A stretch of DNA of 64,000 bases from Litsea cubeba (Eukaryota; Streptophyta; Magnoliopsida; Laurales; Lauraceae), in the NCBI GenBank assembly GCA_012931725.1, contig CM022944.1, positions 71,727,886 through 71,791,885 on the forward strand, written 5' to 3'. Of this stretch, positions 50,009-62,549 are shown in pieces (the first letter of the stretch is position 1; every line of letters begins with the position of its first letter). The translations under genes and the position numbers were made by a program. The notes under the pieces are model-generated. The model was not told the DNA's origin. It ran no database searches and was given only the letters and a program-made list of their open reading frames with translations.

Positions 50009-50158
50009 GGGGCAGTCCAAGCTCAGTGGTATCCACCTGAAGTCATGAATGCACAAAACAAAATGAGACATATGCAAGACAGATTGAAAATAGGGAAATC
50101 TCACTTATCAAAACAAAGCTAAGCAGGACAGAATAGAGACAGCATAAGCTATGAACAT

Positions 50159-52850
50159 TGATGGACCGTGCATTCTGCTCGGTGCTACCGAGGTCGGCGG
50201 ACGTGGGAGTCTGTGGGGTACAACCTTTTCATGACCGTGGGGCAAAAGCGGGCATCAACATTTTTTTGTGTGGGTGTGCCAGATTTTCTATTTTACTTGG
50301 AATTGCAAGTGGTGATCCAGAGATCGACCTTCGTAAGAAAAAAGGAAATCAACTTCTTCTAAGTTTTCCATTGCACATATATTTAAGAAAAGAAACATTT
50401 TCTTGATTTGCTGTGAAAGGCGACTTTTTTTGGCATTCATAGCCGATTTTTGGCATTTATAGTCGATTTGGCATTTATAGCCGATTTTTGGCATTTATAA
50501 CCGATTTTGGCATTTATAGCCGATTTACAATTCTTATCAATAATGAAAGACAAGAGTTGTGATTTTTCTCTTTATTAGAAAAATACAAACTACAATGAAA
50601 AGCAAGAAAAAGAGGATCTAACTTCTCAAGAGATTGTGGGGGACTCGTTCAGATTGACGGTCGCAAGCCATATGTGGACTTGGCCATTATCCATGCAGAT
50701 GAGAACAGAGGATGCTCTTGATTATCTTGGCTTGGCTATAACCTCAGGTTTTTAGAGGACAAAGACCAAAAGGAGGTCCTATGTCCAATAAAAAGCTAAG
50801 TAGACGGGCTGAAAAGCCATGTCTAAGCCATTGGAGGCAGAAGGAGAAGGCAAGGGCCTTGAGGGGGGTACCCCCCCAAGGGACTTTTGTCACCTTATAG
50901 TGGTGGCCAGTGCAGAACTTTAGCAGAGTTTTCTTTCTTCTTTCTCTCAGATTTTCTATGCTTTTTTCTGATCTGGGATGTGATGTCTGTATCTGATCCG
51001 GGATGTGATGTCTGTATCTGATTTGGGATGTGATGTCCGTGTCTGATCTCTTTCTTCTTGGAATGCTCTCCTATTTATAGGCTTTAGGTAGCCATTTAGG
51101 AGGATTTATGAGCCTTAATTGTCATAAAGCTACATAAAGGGAGGAGTTACTAGATTGAATTCTTTATTTCATAACTCCTTTTTATTAGCTTCTGATTGGC
51201 CGGAGGAGATTGAGGGCATTTAATCGCCTTTAATCACCATGATGGGAGGAGTTTCATGGTTTAGATGCCATGAATCTCTTGACTTGTAACTCCCAGATGC
51301 TCGCTTGTGATTGGGCCGTCCAAAGAAATGAATTAATGATTGCAATAATGCTACTCAATTAATCGCATTAAGTGGTCGCCGAGCAGTTGAAGAGTCACGA
51401 GCCATGCCGCGTCTTTTGAGATTCTTCTGGCGATGATCATCGATGGATCTTCATGTAGATCGACATCGAATGACCTTGTAACTTCAGGTATTGGTTGCCA
51501 ACAGCGTGTCGGTGCCATCTGTCCTGTCGATTTCTCGATCGGTCGGGTAGAAAGCACACTTTTTTGGTTGACCGATTGGCGATCAATGTTGATTTTGATA
51601 CTCTTGATGATTGACCCATGATTTTGACGGATGTCAAAGGATTTGGTGCCTCAAAAGTATGAATTTTGGAAAATCCCAGGAGTTGGAAGCTTCGAATCGC
51701 GAAAAAACGACGAAAAACGAGCTTTCCGGGGCGAACCCGGCGATTCCGGGCTCCATGGTCGCCGGCGACCATGGGCCATGATTGTAGGGGCCTGCGACCC
51801 TGGGCCAGGGTCGCAGGGGCTGGGTGGGATTTCCCCCTTTGGTCCCCATTTTGCGGTCATTTTTGGTGTTTTTCGTTTCTTTTTTTCTTATGTATTTTTT
51901 CTTGACATTTTTTTATCATTTATTGGCCTGATTTCCATATAGAAAATTTGATGAGGATCTTTGCATTTTGGAGTGCAAAGTTTCCAATTTTCTGGAAAAG
52001 CCGAAGACTCTGTCGCGTAGAGCTGCCGATTTTCCGTCAGAAGCTGAAACTAGGCCAAACGATATCGGAATGACCTGAAATTTGGGGTGAAGCCTTCTGA
52101 GCAATAAATAAGACCAACCATAGGCTTTTGTTTGAGTTTTGAAGCTGTTTGGGGTCCTGCACCAGTAGACTTGTTTTTATCGCGAGGGGGATGTCGCGCT
52201 TTGATGTGCGGTTAACCGGTGTCTGATTGACTTGAAATTTGACAGGGAACCTATTGGAGTCATTTTGAGATGATCCATAGGCTCTGTCTTGGAAACCATT
52301 GTCCCAGGGAGCTTCGCCGCCGAGATGCCTGATCTAGTTTTTGAGCGTCAAAGTCTGGACAAATAATGTCGAAATGACCTGAAACTTGACGTGTAGCCCT
52401 TTGTAAGCATTTTGAAGCCGTCCATGTGCTCTTTTTGATGAGTGATGGCCTCGGTGGTTCTCGCCGCCGAGAGGCTTGATTTAGTTGTTCGAGGGTTAAT
52501 GTACGGTCAAACGTTGTCGGTTTGACTCGAAACTTGACGTGGAGCCTTTCGGACGTATTTTGAGATCATCCACAGGCTCTGATCGAAGATTTGGTGTCTC
52601 CAATGCTTTCGCCGCCGGGAGCTCCTTTTTAGCTGCCGGAGAAGTGAAGTTAGGCCAAATGATTTTAAAATGGCCCGAAACTTCTTGTGTACTCTCTTTT
52701 GACTGTCTTGCAGGATCTCGCAGTTTTTGTCTGATTCTGACAAGATTTGATTTTTTGGAAGTAGCATTGCCTATTTATGGCAGGCTACGACTTCATGTAG
52801 CTTTCTTGAGTTTGGAGAAGCAAAGTGACACACATGTTTTTGTGTCATTA
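50159..52850 (-). repeat. 3' LTR of copy C
   Basis: About 2.69 kb, reverse of the A/B/E LTR. The terminal TGTTGACACC has decayed to TAATGACAC at 52850-52842. TATA on the minus strand at 51072-51079. It has the minisatellite at 50434-50524, the GGTACC hairpin at 50858-50880 and the GC block at 51745-51818. Confidence 0.88.
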
Positions 52851-53839
52851 AATGCCCCCACGAGGTGCAGCGACGAGTTGCTTAACTTTTGTTGTCGATG
52901 TGCCTCGAAGAGATTTTTGAAGGAGAGCTTGTGACTTGACCAAGAGTCATTGAGCAGTCTTTCTTTTTGGTATTGTAGCCTTTTGAGCTTCTAGGGGAAT
53001 TTTATGGTAGTGAAAGGGATCACATACCATCTCAGGCAAAGTTTTGAAGATGACATCAGGGATGTGGATTTGGGTTTTGACCTTGTGACCTAACAGTATG
53101 TGGTAGGTTAGGGGGTCAGGTTTGGTTTTGACCGTGTGACCCAATAAGCAGTATGTGGAACGTTGGGGGGTCGACTTTAGTTTTGATCCTGTGACCTAAC
53201 AGGCTGTATGTGGCAAGTTAAGGGATCGGGTTTTGGTTTTTAGTTTTGGTCTTGTGACCTAACAAGCTGTATGTGGCCAGTTAGGGGACCAGGATTTGGT
53301 TTGGATTTTTGTGGAATGTCAATCTCAAGATTTTTGCTCAATTTGATATATGAGGCTGGATGGTTTGATTTTTGGAAGCTCATGGAGCTTAGAATTCTTT
53401 TTGTATGGTCCAATCAACTCAAAAGAGGCATGGAACCATTTTTTTTAAGTGCCTAGGTGGTCAAACCTGGTTCATATGGGCTAACCCATGGGACCTTAAG
53501 CTTTTGAAATGGCTTAGATCTCATATGGTGTCATTTTTGTCAAAAATATCTAAAAATATCTCCTTTGGATAGAGAACATCTAAGAATGTCTTTATTTGGA
53601 GAGAATCTCTCATGTTCCCTTTATTTTGGGAGAGAATATCTGAAGATATCTTTCTTTGGGAGAATATCTAAAATCTCCTATCTTTTGGGAGAAAATCTCT
53701 CATTGATTTCTTTTTGGGAGAGAATCCCTCAAGATATCTTCCTTTTGGGAAAGAATTTTTCTAATTTCTTTCTTTTGGTAAGGTTACTAATTAGTAACAC
53801 TTACCTCTTTCTTCTTTCCTTCTTTGGTTTGTTCTCTTC

Positions 53840-53846
53840 TATAAAA
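53840..53846 (+). promoter_or_regulatory. TATA box of the antisense gene, copy C
   Basis: TATAAAA, 129 nt upstream of the ATG at 53969; conserved with copies A and E. Confidence 0.6.
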
Positions 53847-53968
53847 GCAAGGAGGAGGTCGGATCTCTTGCTCTTATTGCTTTCTTTTGCAACAATCTCA
53901 AGAGTGCTCCAAGACCAAGAGTTTTTCTTCTTCAAGGATCTTCAAGCTTTTCTTCTTCTTCTCCATCA

Positions 53969-55075
53969 ATGGCTTCAAGTAAGTTCTCTTTCTCAAGAAA
54001 GCTCCATTGTAGAAAGTAGGATGGTAAAAAAAGAAAGTGTTTGTTTTCTTTTTTTGTTTCTTTCTTTTCTTTTCTTTTCTTTTCTTTTTCTTTCAACGTG
54101 TTTCCTTCTCTTTTTTTTACACGTGTTTTTGTTTTTTTGTTTTTTTTTCTCATGCTTTTTTTATGCACGTTTTTTGTGGGCCGTACGAATAGATCCGTAC
54201 GGATCTGGCCATACGGCCACGTGGCTTGTGGGCCACGGCCTGTGGGCCAGCCCTTCTCTTTTTTTTTGTTTCCTTTTCTATTCTTTTCTTTCGCCTTTTT
54301 TTTTAGGAAGTTTATTTTTTTTCACTCTTTTTTTTGCTCATCATGATAATGCATTTTTTAGCAAACCAAGATGTTCATGCATGTATTTTTTTTGTAAATT
54401 AAATTTGTAGCATGATGTGATAACATACCTGAAAGTTTTTGCAAATTTGGGAATTTGGAGCTCGCAACGATGTTGAGCCCTTCCTGATTTTGCGGAGACT
54501 TTGAGGGTTCGAAAGTTTGGAATTTCGGAGCTCGCAGCAATGCTGAGCCCATATTCAAGCTTTCTATTTCTTTTGGGGTATTTCCTTTTTCTTTGAATTG
54601 CCCTGGAGTCATGTCAAAATTTCGCCAGATTTTTTTTAGCGAAATTTTGTCATTTTAATGATTGATCTTTTTCTTTTCCAACCTTTGCAGGTCTTTCCTC
54701 CAGAACGAACAAGGGTATAGAGCCTGCTACAGTGTACCTCGTCGATCTGCTAGATCTTCTAATTTGGCCATTCAGCAGGCTTGGGAGAAGGTCCAGTATG
54801 TTGAGAGAAACTTGGAAAAGTTTGACTCCCTCGACAGAGAAGGGATGAGGCAACGATTGATCGCTCTTAAGAGTGAGGAGTTTTATAAGATCATGGTAAG
54901 CATCCGTCCTTGGGTGATAGACGATCAGAGGGTTTTGCCCAAGCCAACCTTCTTATTTGGTGATGCAATCCTTGACGACGTGACATACCAGAGGAGATGT
55001 TTTCAGTTCTCTTGCACAGCTGATGGTGATAAGAGAACCGTTGTTACCCGGTCGACGATTGATCGCATGAGATCC
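53969..55075 (+). pseudogene. antisense plant-mobile-domain-like gene, copy C, truncated
   Basis: Exon 1 is the same 11 nt (53969-53979), the intron is 53980-54690 with the GTACGG island at 54175-54251, and exon 2 begins at 54691. It matches copy A through EEFYKIMVS and PKPTF to about 55068, then jumps into the CGGCTATNAATGCCA tandem region. All later exons are deleted. Confidence 0.7.
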
Positions 55076-56089
55076 AGTTTTTTGTGGCATTGATAGCCGG
55101 TTTTGGTGGCATTTATAGTCGGGTTTTTTGAAAACCAAGTTTTGGTTGGTGGCATTGATAGCCGGTTTTGTTTTGTGGTATTGATAGCCGGTTTTGGTTT
55201 TCAAAAAATGCATGTATCAACTAAAAGTCGCCTCCCTACTGAATGGTCTTGCAAGTATCGATGGAATGTCGCATCCTTGCTCATTCGGTTGCGAGTATTG
55301 ATGGATTGTTGCATCCTCACGGATTTGGGTGCAAGTATCGATGGAATGTTGCTTCCTTGCTTTTCAAAAATTTAGGTATTGCGGGTACTGACTTGATGTC
55401 ATTTCCCCATGATTTTTGAAATTTGCGGTTTTCTCAAACCTTTGGGTTGTGGATATCAACTGGAATGTTGCATCTGCACGATTTCTTGGTTTTTTCGAAC
55501 CTTTGAGATTTGGGTTGTGGATATCAACTGAAATGTTGCGTCTCCATGTTTTTTAGGTTTTTTCAAACCTTTGAAATTTGGGTTGTGGATATCAATTGAA
55601 ATGTTGCGTCTCCACGGTTTTTTTTAAGAGTTTTGCAAGTATCAATGAAATGTCGCTTCCCTGCGATTTTGGAAGTGTCGAACATGGTTCACATGCTTCC
55701 TATTTGTGCGAGTATTGACTAAGCATCACTTCCCCACGATTTTTGAAAAACCATTTTTTTTTTGTTTAAAGATACGAGGGTCATAAGTTTTGACCTAAAA
55801 CCATTTTGGCGGTAAAAGGCAGGGTGGACTAGGGTGGAAATCCCTGAATCCGGATTTTGTTTCAAACCACGAATTTTGGGTTCAAGGATTGAAAACTTTG
55901 GTCAAGTTAGGGAGAGGTTCCTAAACTTGGAATTTTTGAACAATGAAACTGTGAAAGTAAGCATTGTTTGAATTTCTAGAAATTTCAACATTTGATATGA
56001 AAATTCTAAAAAGAGTGGGTTTGACGAGCGAGTACCTGGAAACCGATTTTGGCCATACTGGCATTGCTCTTACCCAGTTGGGTAAGTCT
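55076..56089. repeat. non-coding tail of copy C
   Basis: Reverse counterpart of 2383-3430. It has a TGGCATTGATAGCCGG array (55083-55200), then TGCAAGTATCGATGGAATGTCGC-type units cut to variable spacing (55205-55720), then A/T-rich sequence up to the pol stop. The 68-bp array seen in A is missing through the deletion. Confidence 0.7.
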
Positions 56090-58038
56090 TCAAGGGTAGT
56101 ACCGCTTTAAGAACTTGCCATTGATGGGCAGCATACATCTGTCACCCTCCATGTTTAGGAGTGCGTATGCACCATTGGAGAAAACCTTTTCGATGACTTA
56201 GGGTCCCTCCCATTTTGGCTCAAATTTGTCTTTGGACTTGTGAGCGAAGACCATTGGTCTTTTTACCGCAAGAACCAAGTCACCCTTTTTGTAGGTGCGT
56301 TGCCTGACCATTTTGTCGAAAAATCCTGCCATGCGTACTTGGTAAAGTTCGATGCTTTGTCGAGCTTCAAGCCGTCTCTCATCGAGATTGTCCAGCTCAT
56401 GGAATCGCAATTTGACATTGCTTTCTTGAGTCATGTCATTTTGCAAGGATACCCTCAAGGAAGGAATTTGTACTTCCAAGGGTACTACAGCTTTGCATCC
56501 ATAGAACAAGGAGAATGGTGTGCTATGGGTTGGTCCTCGAACGGTGGTTCAATAGGCCCACAAAGCTTCAGACAGTTTGTCGCTCCAGTCTCTTTTGTGA
56601 CTAGAGACCATTTTTTTGAGGATTTTGTAGAGTGTCTTGTTGAAAGCTTCTGCTAATCCGTTTGCTGCCGGATTGTATGGAGTCGAAGGACAGCTTTGGA
56701 TTTTGTATTTGTTGCAGAACTTGTAGAATCGATGATCCCGGAATTATGGTCCTTTATCATGGATGAATCTTTTAGGTATGCCGAAATGACAAATGACATT
56801 GGTGCGCAGGAACTGAAGGACTGATGAGGTCTTCATTTCGTTAAGCGCAAATGCTTCTGACCACTTGGAGAAATAATCCTTAGCGGCGAAGATGAAGCGA
56901 TGACCTTTGCTTGAAGGGGGAGAAATAGGACCTATGATGTCCATACCCCAGGCTTCGAAAGGCCATAAAATCGCTGTAGGATGTAGCCATTATGGAGGCA
57001 TGTGAATGTATTCTCCATGAACTTGGCATTGTTGGTAGCGCTTAGCAAATTGCATTGCGTCAGCTTCCATGGTAGGCCAGTAATAACCTAACCTTTTTAT
57101 CTGATCGTAGAGCTTTGGACCAGCCTGATGAGCTCCATAGAGACCAGCATGAACTTCTTTGAGTGTTTTCTTCAGCCTCTTGTTGTGATAAGCAGTGCAG
57201 AAGTATCCCATTGAAGGATTTCCTGTAAAGGATTTTTGAAGGAATATCCAAATGAAAGTTTGGGGTTAGCCTTTGGATGCTTACCCGTTCTTTTGGAACT
57301 TTAGGTAGGATTCCGAACATAGTGTAATCAATAAACGGATCCCTCCAGTCGCCAATTGAAGGTTGAAGGATAGAGATCCGATTTCCCGCCACTTGGTGGC
57401 ATTCAGCAACTGCTTGGTGCGTGTTAAGAGGAGGAAGGAGTCTTCTTTCACACACTGTGATTTGCATGTTTTCCCCTTCCTGGATTGCCATAGATGCTGC
57501 AAGTCCAGCCAGGGCATCTGCACGTATGTTTTCACCACTGCGAATGTGGGTGATATGATAGATGTCAAACTTTTGCAGAAGCGATTGTGCCTTTTTGTAG
57601 TAGGGCAGCAGATTAGGCTTCCTGACTTTAAATTTCTGATTCATTTGGTTGACGATCAGTAGAGAGTCTCCAAAGATTTCCAGCATGGTGATACCGGATT
57701 CGATAGCGAGTTCCAATCCTAGGATCAGAGCTTGATATTCAGCTGCATTGTTTGTGCATGGTTCCAGTAGCGAGAAAGCATGTGGAATCATGCATTTGTC
57801 TGGGCTAATAGAGAGGATGCCAACTCCTTAGTTCAGCTGTCTTTTGTCATCTGTCCTGGTTACACCGTCAAAGTACATGTCCCTGGAGGCATTTTGTGAG
57901 AAAGTCGCCACATTGTAGACTGGTTCATCTGGGAGATCATCTCTGAGTGGAGAATCTTTAGGCAATGGATGCTCTGCAAAAAAGTCCGCTAGAGATCGCC
58001 TTTTGTGGTACATACCTAATATCAAATTGTGACAGAAG
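56090..58038 (-). pseudogene. pol: gypsy pol fragment of copy C (second RNase H, integrase)
   Basis: Reads from the end of the first RNase H (ADFFAEHPLPK, about 57985) through the second RNase H (YFDGV, EYQAL, GDSLLI, ADALAGLA), the zinc-binding segment, the integrase N-part (MDIIGPISPPSS, about 56930) and the C-terminal segment (about 56500-56090). Several stops and frame changes split it. In contrast to A, it keeps Asp in YFDG. D inserted at the first RNase H / linker border. Confidence 0.8.
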
Positions 58039-58783
58039 TGTTGACACCAAAAATGTCACTTTGCCTCTTCAAGATCCAAAAAGCTACATGAAGTCGCAAC
58101 CTGCCATAAATAGGCAATGCTACTTCCAAAAAAAAATCAAATCTTGTCAGAATCAAACAAAAACTGCAAGATCCTTCAAGACAGCCAAAAGAGGAGTACA
58201 CAAGAAGTTTCAAGCCATTTCAAAATCATTCGGCCTAACTTCGCTTCTCCGACAGCTGAAAAGGAGCTCCCAGCGGCGAAAGCATCGGAGACACCAAATC
58301 TTCAATCAGAGCCGATGGATGGTCTCAAAATACATCCAAAAGGCTCCACGTCAAGTTCCTAGTCAAACTGACAACGTTTGACCCTACATCAACCCTCGAA
58401 CAGCTAAATCAAGCCTCTCGGCGGCGAGAACCACCGAGGCCATCAATCATCAAGTAGAGCACATGGACGGCTTCAAAATGCTTACAAAAGGCTACACGTC
58501 AAATTTCAGGTCATTTCGACAACATTTGACCATAGTTTGACGCTTGGAAGCCAAATCAGGCCTCTCGGCGGTGAAGCTCCTTGGGACCATGGTTTCCAAG
58601 ATAGAGCCTATGGATCATATTAAAATGACTCCAATAGGTTCCCTGTCAAATTTCAAGTCAATCGGACATCGGTTGACCGCACATCAAACCGCGACATCTT
58701 CATCGCGACAAAAGCAAGTCTACTGGTGATAGGACCCCAAACGGCTTCAAAACTCAAACAAAAGCACAGAAATTCAGAGAAGG
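58039..58783 (+). mobile_element. LTR fragment D (A family, plus strand)
   Basis: Starts TGTTGACACC and follows LTR B to about 58768. It then skips about 1.1 kb of LTR (B 22605-23703) and resumes at AAGCACAGAAATTCAGAG before being cut by E. The left flank AGAAG (58034-58038) is the likely TSD. The remainder should lie to the right of the window. Confidence 0.8.
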
Positions 58784-61403
58784 TGATGGACCGCGCCCCA
58801 ATGCTCGAGTTCCTACCGAGGTCGGCGGACGTGGGAGTCCGTCGGGTCCGACCCTTTCGTAATCGGGGGGCAGGGGCGTGCATCAACATTTCTTTTTTGT
58901 GTGGGTGTGCCAGATTTTCTATTTTTACTTGGAATTACAAGTGGTGATCCGGAGATCAACCTTCGCAAGTAAAAGGGAAATCAACTTCTTTCAAGTTTTC
59001 CATTGCACATATATTTAAGAAAAGAGACATTTTTCTAGGTTTGCCGTGAAAGGTGATTTTTTTGGCATTTATAGCCGATTTTGGCATTTATAGCCGATTT
59101 TGGCGTTTATAGCTGATTTTTGGCGTTTATAGCCGATTTACAATCCTTATCAATAATGAAAGAAAAGAATTGTGATTTTTGTCTCTTTTAAAAAAATACA
59201 AACTACAATGAAAAGCAAGAAAAGGAGGATCTATCTTCTCAGGAGATTGTGGGGGACCCGTTTAGATTGACGGTCGCAAGCCATATGTGGGCTTCGCCAT
59301 CATCCATGCAGATGAGAACAGAGGATGCTATTGATTCGCTTGGCTTGGCTATAACCTCGGGTTTTTAGAGGACAAAGACCAAAAGGAGGTCCTATGTCCA
59401 ATAAAAAGCCGAGTAGACGGGCTGAAAAGCCATATCTAAGCCATTGGAGGCAGGAGGAGAAGGCAAGGACCTTGGGGGGGGTACCCCCCAAGGGACTTTT
59501 GTCACCTTGTTGCGGTGGCCGGTGTAGAACTTCCGCAGAGTTTTCTCTCTTTTTCCTTTCTCTGGATTTCTGTGCTTCTGTCTGTGTGTTTGTGCTTTTT
59601 TTCTGATGCTCTGTGACTATCCTTTCTTCTTGGAGAGCTCTCCTATTTATAGGCTTTTAGGTAGCCTTTTAGGTGGGTTTATGGGCTTTTATTGTCATTA
59701 AGCCGCATAATGGGAGGAGTTACAAAATTGAATTGTTTATTTTGTAACTCCTTTTTCTTGGCTTCTGATTGGCCGGAGGAGATTGAGGGCATTTAATCGC
59801 CTTTAATCGCCATGATGGGAGGAGTTTCATGGGTTAAATGCCATGAATCTCTTGACTTGTAACTCCCGAATGCTTGCTTCTGATTGGGCCGTCCAAAGAA
59901 ATGGATTAATGACTGTAATAAAGTTAGTCAATTAATCGCATTAAGTGGTCGCCGAGCAGCTGAAGAGTCGCGGGCCGTGCCACGTCTTTTGGGATTCTTC
60001 TGTCGATGATCATTGATGGATCTTCATGTAGATCGACATCAGATGACCATATAATTTCAGGTGTTTGTTGCCAACAGCGGGTCGGTGCCATCTGTCCTGT
60101 CGATTTCTCGATCGGTCGGGTAGAAAGCACACTTTTTTTTGGTTGACCGGGTGGCGATCAATATTGTTTTTGATACTCTTGATGATTGACCCGTGTTTTG
60201 GACGGATGTCAGAGGACTTGGTGTCTCGAAAGCATGAATTTTGGAAAGCACCAGAGGCTGGGCTCTTCGAATCGCGAAAAAACGGCGAAAACCGGGGTTT
60301 CCGGGGCCTTCCCGGCGACCCCGGGTTCCAAGGTCGCCGGCGACCCTGGCCCAGGGTCGCAGGGGCCCTGCGACCCTGGGGGGGTTTTCCCCCTTTTGTG
60401 TCCCGTTTTGTGTCCGTTTTTGCTGTTTTTCGATTCTTTTTTCTCCTGTACTTTTCCTTGACATTCTGACCATTTATTGGCCTAATTTCTTTGTAGGAAA
60501 CCTGATGAGAATCCTTGCATTTTATTTTGCAAAGTTTCCAATTTCCTGAGAAAGCCGAAGACTTTGTCGCGCAGAGCTGCCGATTTTCCGTCAGAAGCTG
60601 AAACTGGGCCAAACGATGTCGGAATGACCTGAAATTTGGTGTGAAGCCTGCTGAGCAATAAATAAGACCAACCATAGGCTTTTGTTTGAGTTTTGAAGCC
60701 GTTTGGGGTCCTATCACCAGTAGACTTGCTTTTGTCGCGATGGAGATGTCGCGGTTTGATGTGCGGTCAACCGATGTCCGATTGACTTGAAATTTGACAG
60801 GGAACCTATTGGAGTCATTTTAAGATGATCCATAGGCTCTGTCTTGGAAACCATGGTCCCGGAGAGCTTTGCCGCCGAGAGGCCTGATTTGGCTTCCCGA
60901 GCATCAAACTATGGTCAAATGTTGTGGAAATGACCTGAAATTTGACGTGTAGCCCTTTATAAGCATTTTTGAAAGCCGTCCATGTGCTCTATCTGATGAG
61001 TAATGGCCTCGGTGGTTCTCGCCGCCGAGAGGCTTGATTTAGCTGTTCGAGGGTTGATGTAGGGTCAAACGTTGTCGGTTTGACTCGGAACTTGACGTGG
61101 AGCCTTTTGGAAGTATTTTGAGACTATCCATCGGCCCTGATCGAAGATTTGGTGTCTCCGATGCTTTTGCCGCCGAGAGCTCCTTTTCGGCTGTCTGAGA
61201 AGCGAAGTTAGGCCAAATGATTTTGAAATGGCCCGAAACTTCTTGTGTACTCCTCTTTTGGCTGTCTTGAAGAATCTTGCAGTTTTTGTTTGATTCTGAC
61301 AAGGTTTGATTTTTGGAAGCAGCATTGCCTATTTATGGTAGGTTGCGACTTCATGTAGCTCTTTGGATCTTGAAGAGGCAAAGTGACATTTTTGGTGTCA
61401 ACA
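58784..61403 (-). repeat. 3' LTR of copy E
   Basis: 2620 bp, one base shorter than solo LTR B. TATA on the minus strand at 59644-59651. Minisatellite 59069-59142, GGTACC hairpin 59470-59493, GC palindrome 60352-60378. The polypurine tract (reverse of 61404-61420) has the same CTCGAGGGGGCATTTG text as copy A. Confidence 0.93.
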
Positions 61404-61420
61404 AATGCCCCCTCGAGGTA

Positions 61421-62549
61421 CAGCGACGAGTTGCTTAACTTTTGTAGTCGATGTGCCTCGAAGAGATTTTCGAAGGAGAGCATGTGACTTGACCAAGAGT
61501 CTTGAGCAGTCTTTCTTTTTGGTATTTGTAGCCTTTTGAGCTTCCAGGGGAATTTTATGGTAGTGAAAGGGATCACGTACCATCTCGAGGCAAAGTTTTG
61601 AAGATGACATCAGGGATGTGGATTTGGGTTTTGACCTTGTGACCTAACAGGCTATATGTGGCAGGTTAGGGGGTCGGGTTTGGTTTGATCGTGTGACCCA
61701 ACAAGCTGTATGTGGAATGTTGGGGGATCAATTTTGGTTTTGATCTTGTGACCTAACAGGCTGTATGTGGCAAGTAGGGGATCAGGTTTTGGTTTTTGGT
61801 TTTGGTCTTGTGACCTAACAGGCTGTATGTGGCAAGTTAGGGGACCAGGATTTGGTTTGATTTTTGTGGAGTGTCAATTTCAAGATTTTGGCTCAATTTG
61901 GTAGATGAGGCTGGATGGTTTGATTTTTGGAAGCTCATGGGGCTTGGAATTTTCTTTGTATGGTCCAATCAACTCAAAAGAGGCATGGAACCATTTTTGT
62001 ATGCTCTTGGTAAGAGGGATTTCTCTTTGACTAAAAGCCCAAATTTTTTTTTTTTTTTTGTGCCTAGGTGGTCAAACCTGGCTCATATGGGCTAACCCAT
62101 GGGACCTTAAGCTTTTGAAATGGCTTAGTTCTCATATGGTGTCATTTTTGTAAAGAATATCCAAAAATATCTCATTTGGATAGAGAATATCTAAGAATAT
62201 CTTTACTTGGAGAGAATCTCTCATGATCCCTTTATTTTGGGATAGGATATCTCAAGATATCTTTCTTTTGGGAAAGAATCCGTCATCGATTTCTTTTGGG
62301 AGAAAAATCCTTCAAGATATCTTTCTTTTGGGAAAGAATCTTTCTAATCTCTTTCTTTTGGTAAGGTTACTAATAGTAACACTTACCTCTTTCTTCTTTC
62401 CTTCTTTGGTTTGCTCTCCTCTATAAAGCAAGGAGAAGGTTGGATCTCTTGCTCTTATTACTTTCTTTTGCAATAATCTCAAGAGGGCTTCAAGACCAAG
62501 AGTTCTTCTTCTTCAAGATCTTCAAGACTTTTCTTCTTTTTCTCCATCA
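61421..62549. repeat. upstream region of the antisense gene, copy E
   Basis: Counterpart of 8473-9633: about 58-bp repeats (61634-61855), GAGAATATC/TTTTGGGA repeats (62150-62350), then a TATAAA box at about 62423 and a T/C-rich leader. No protein is supported. Confidence 0.7.
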
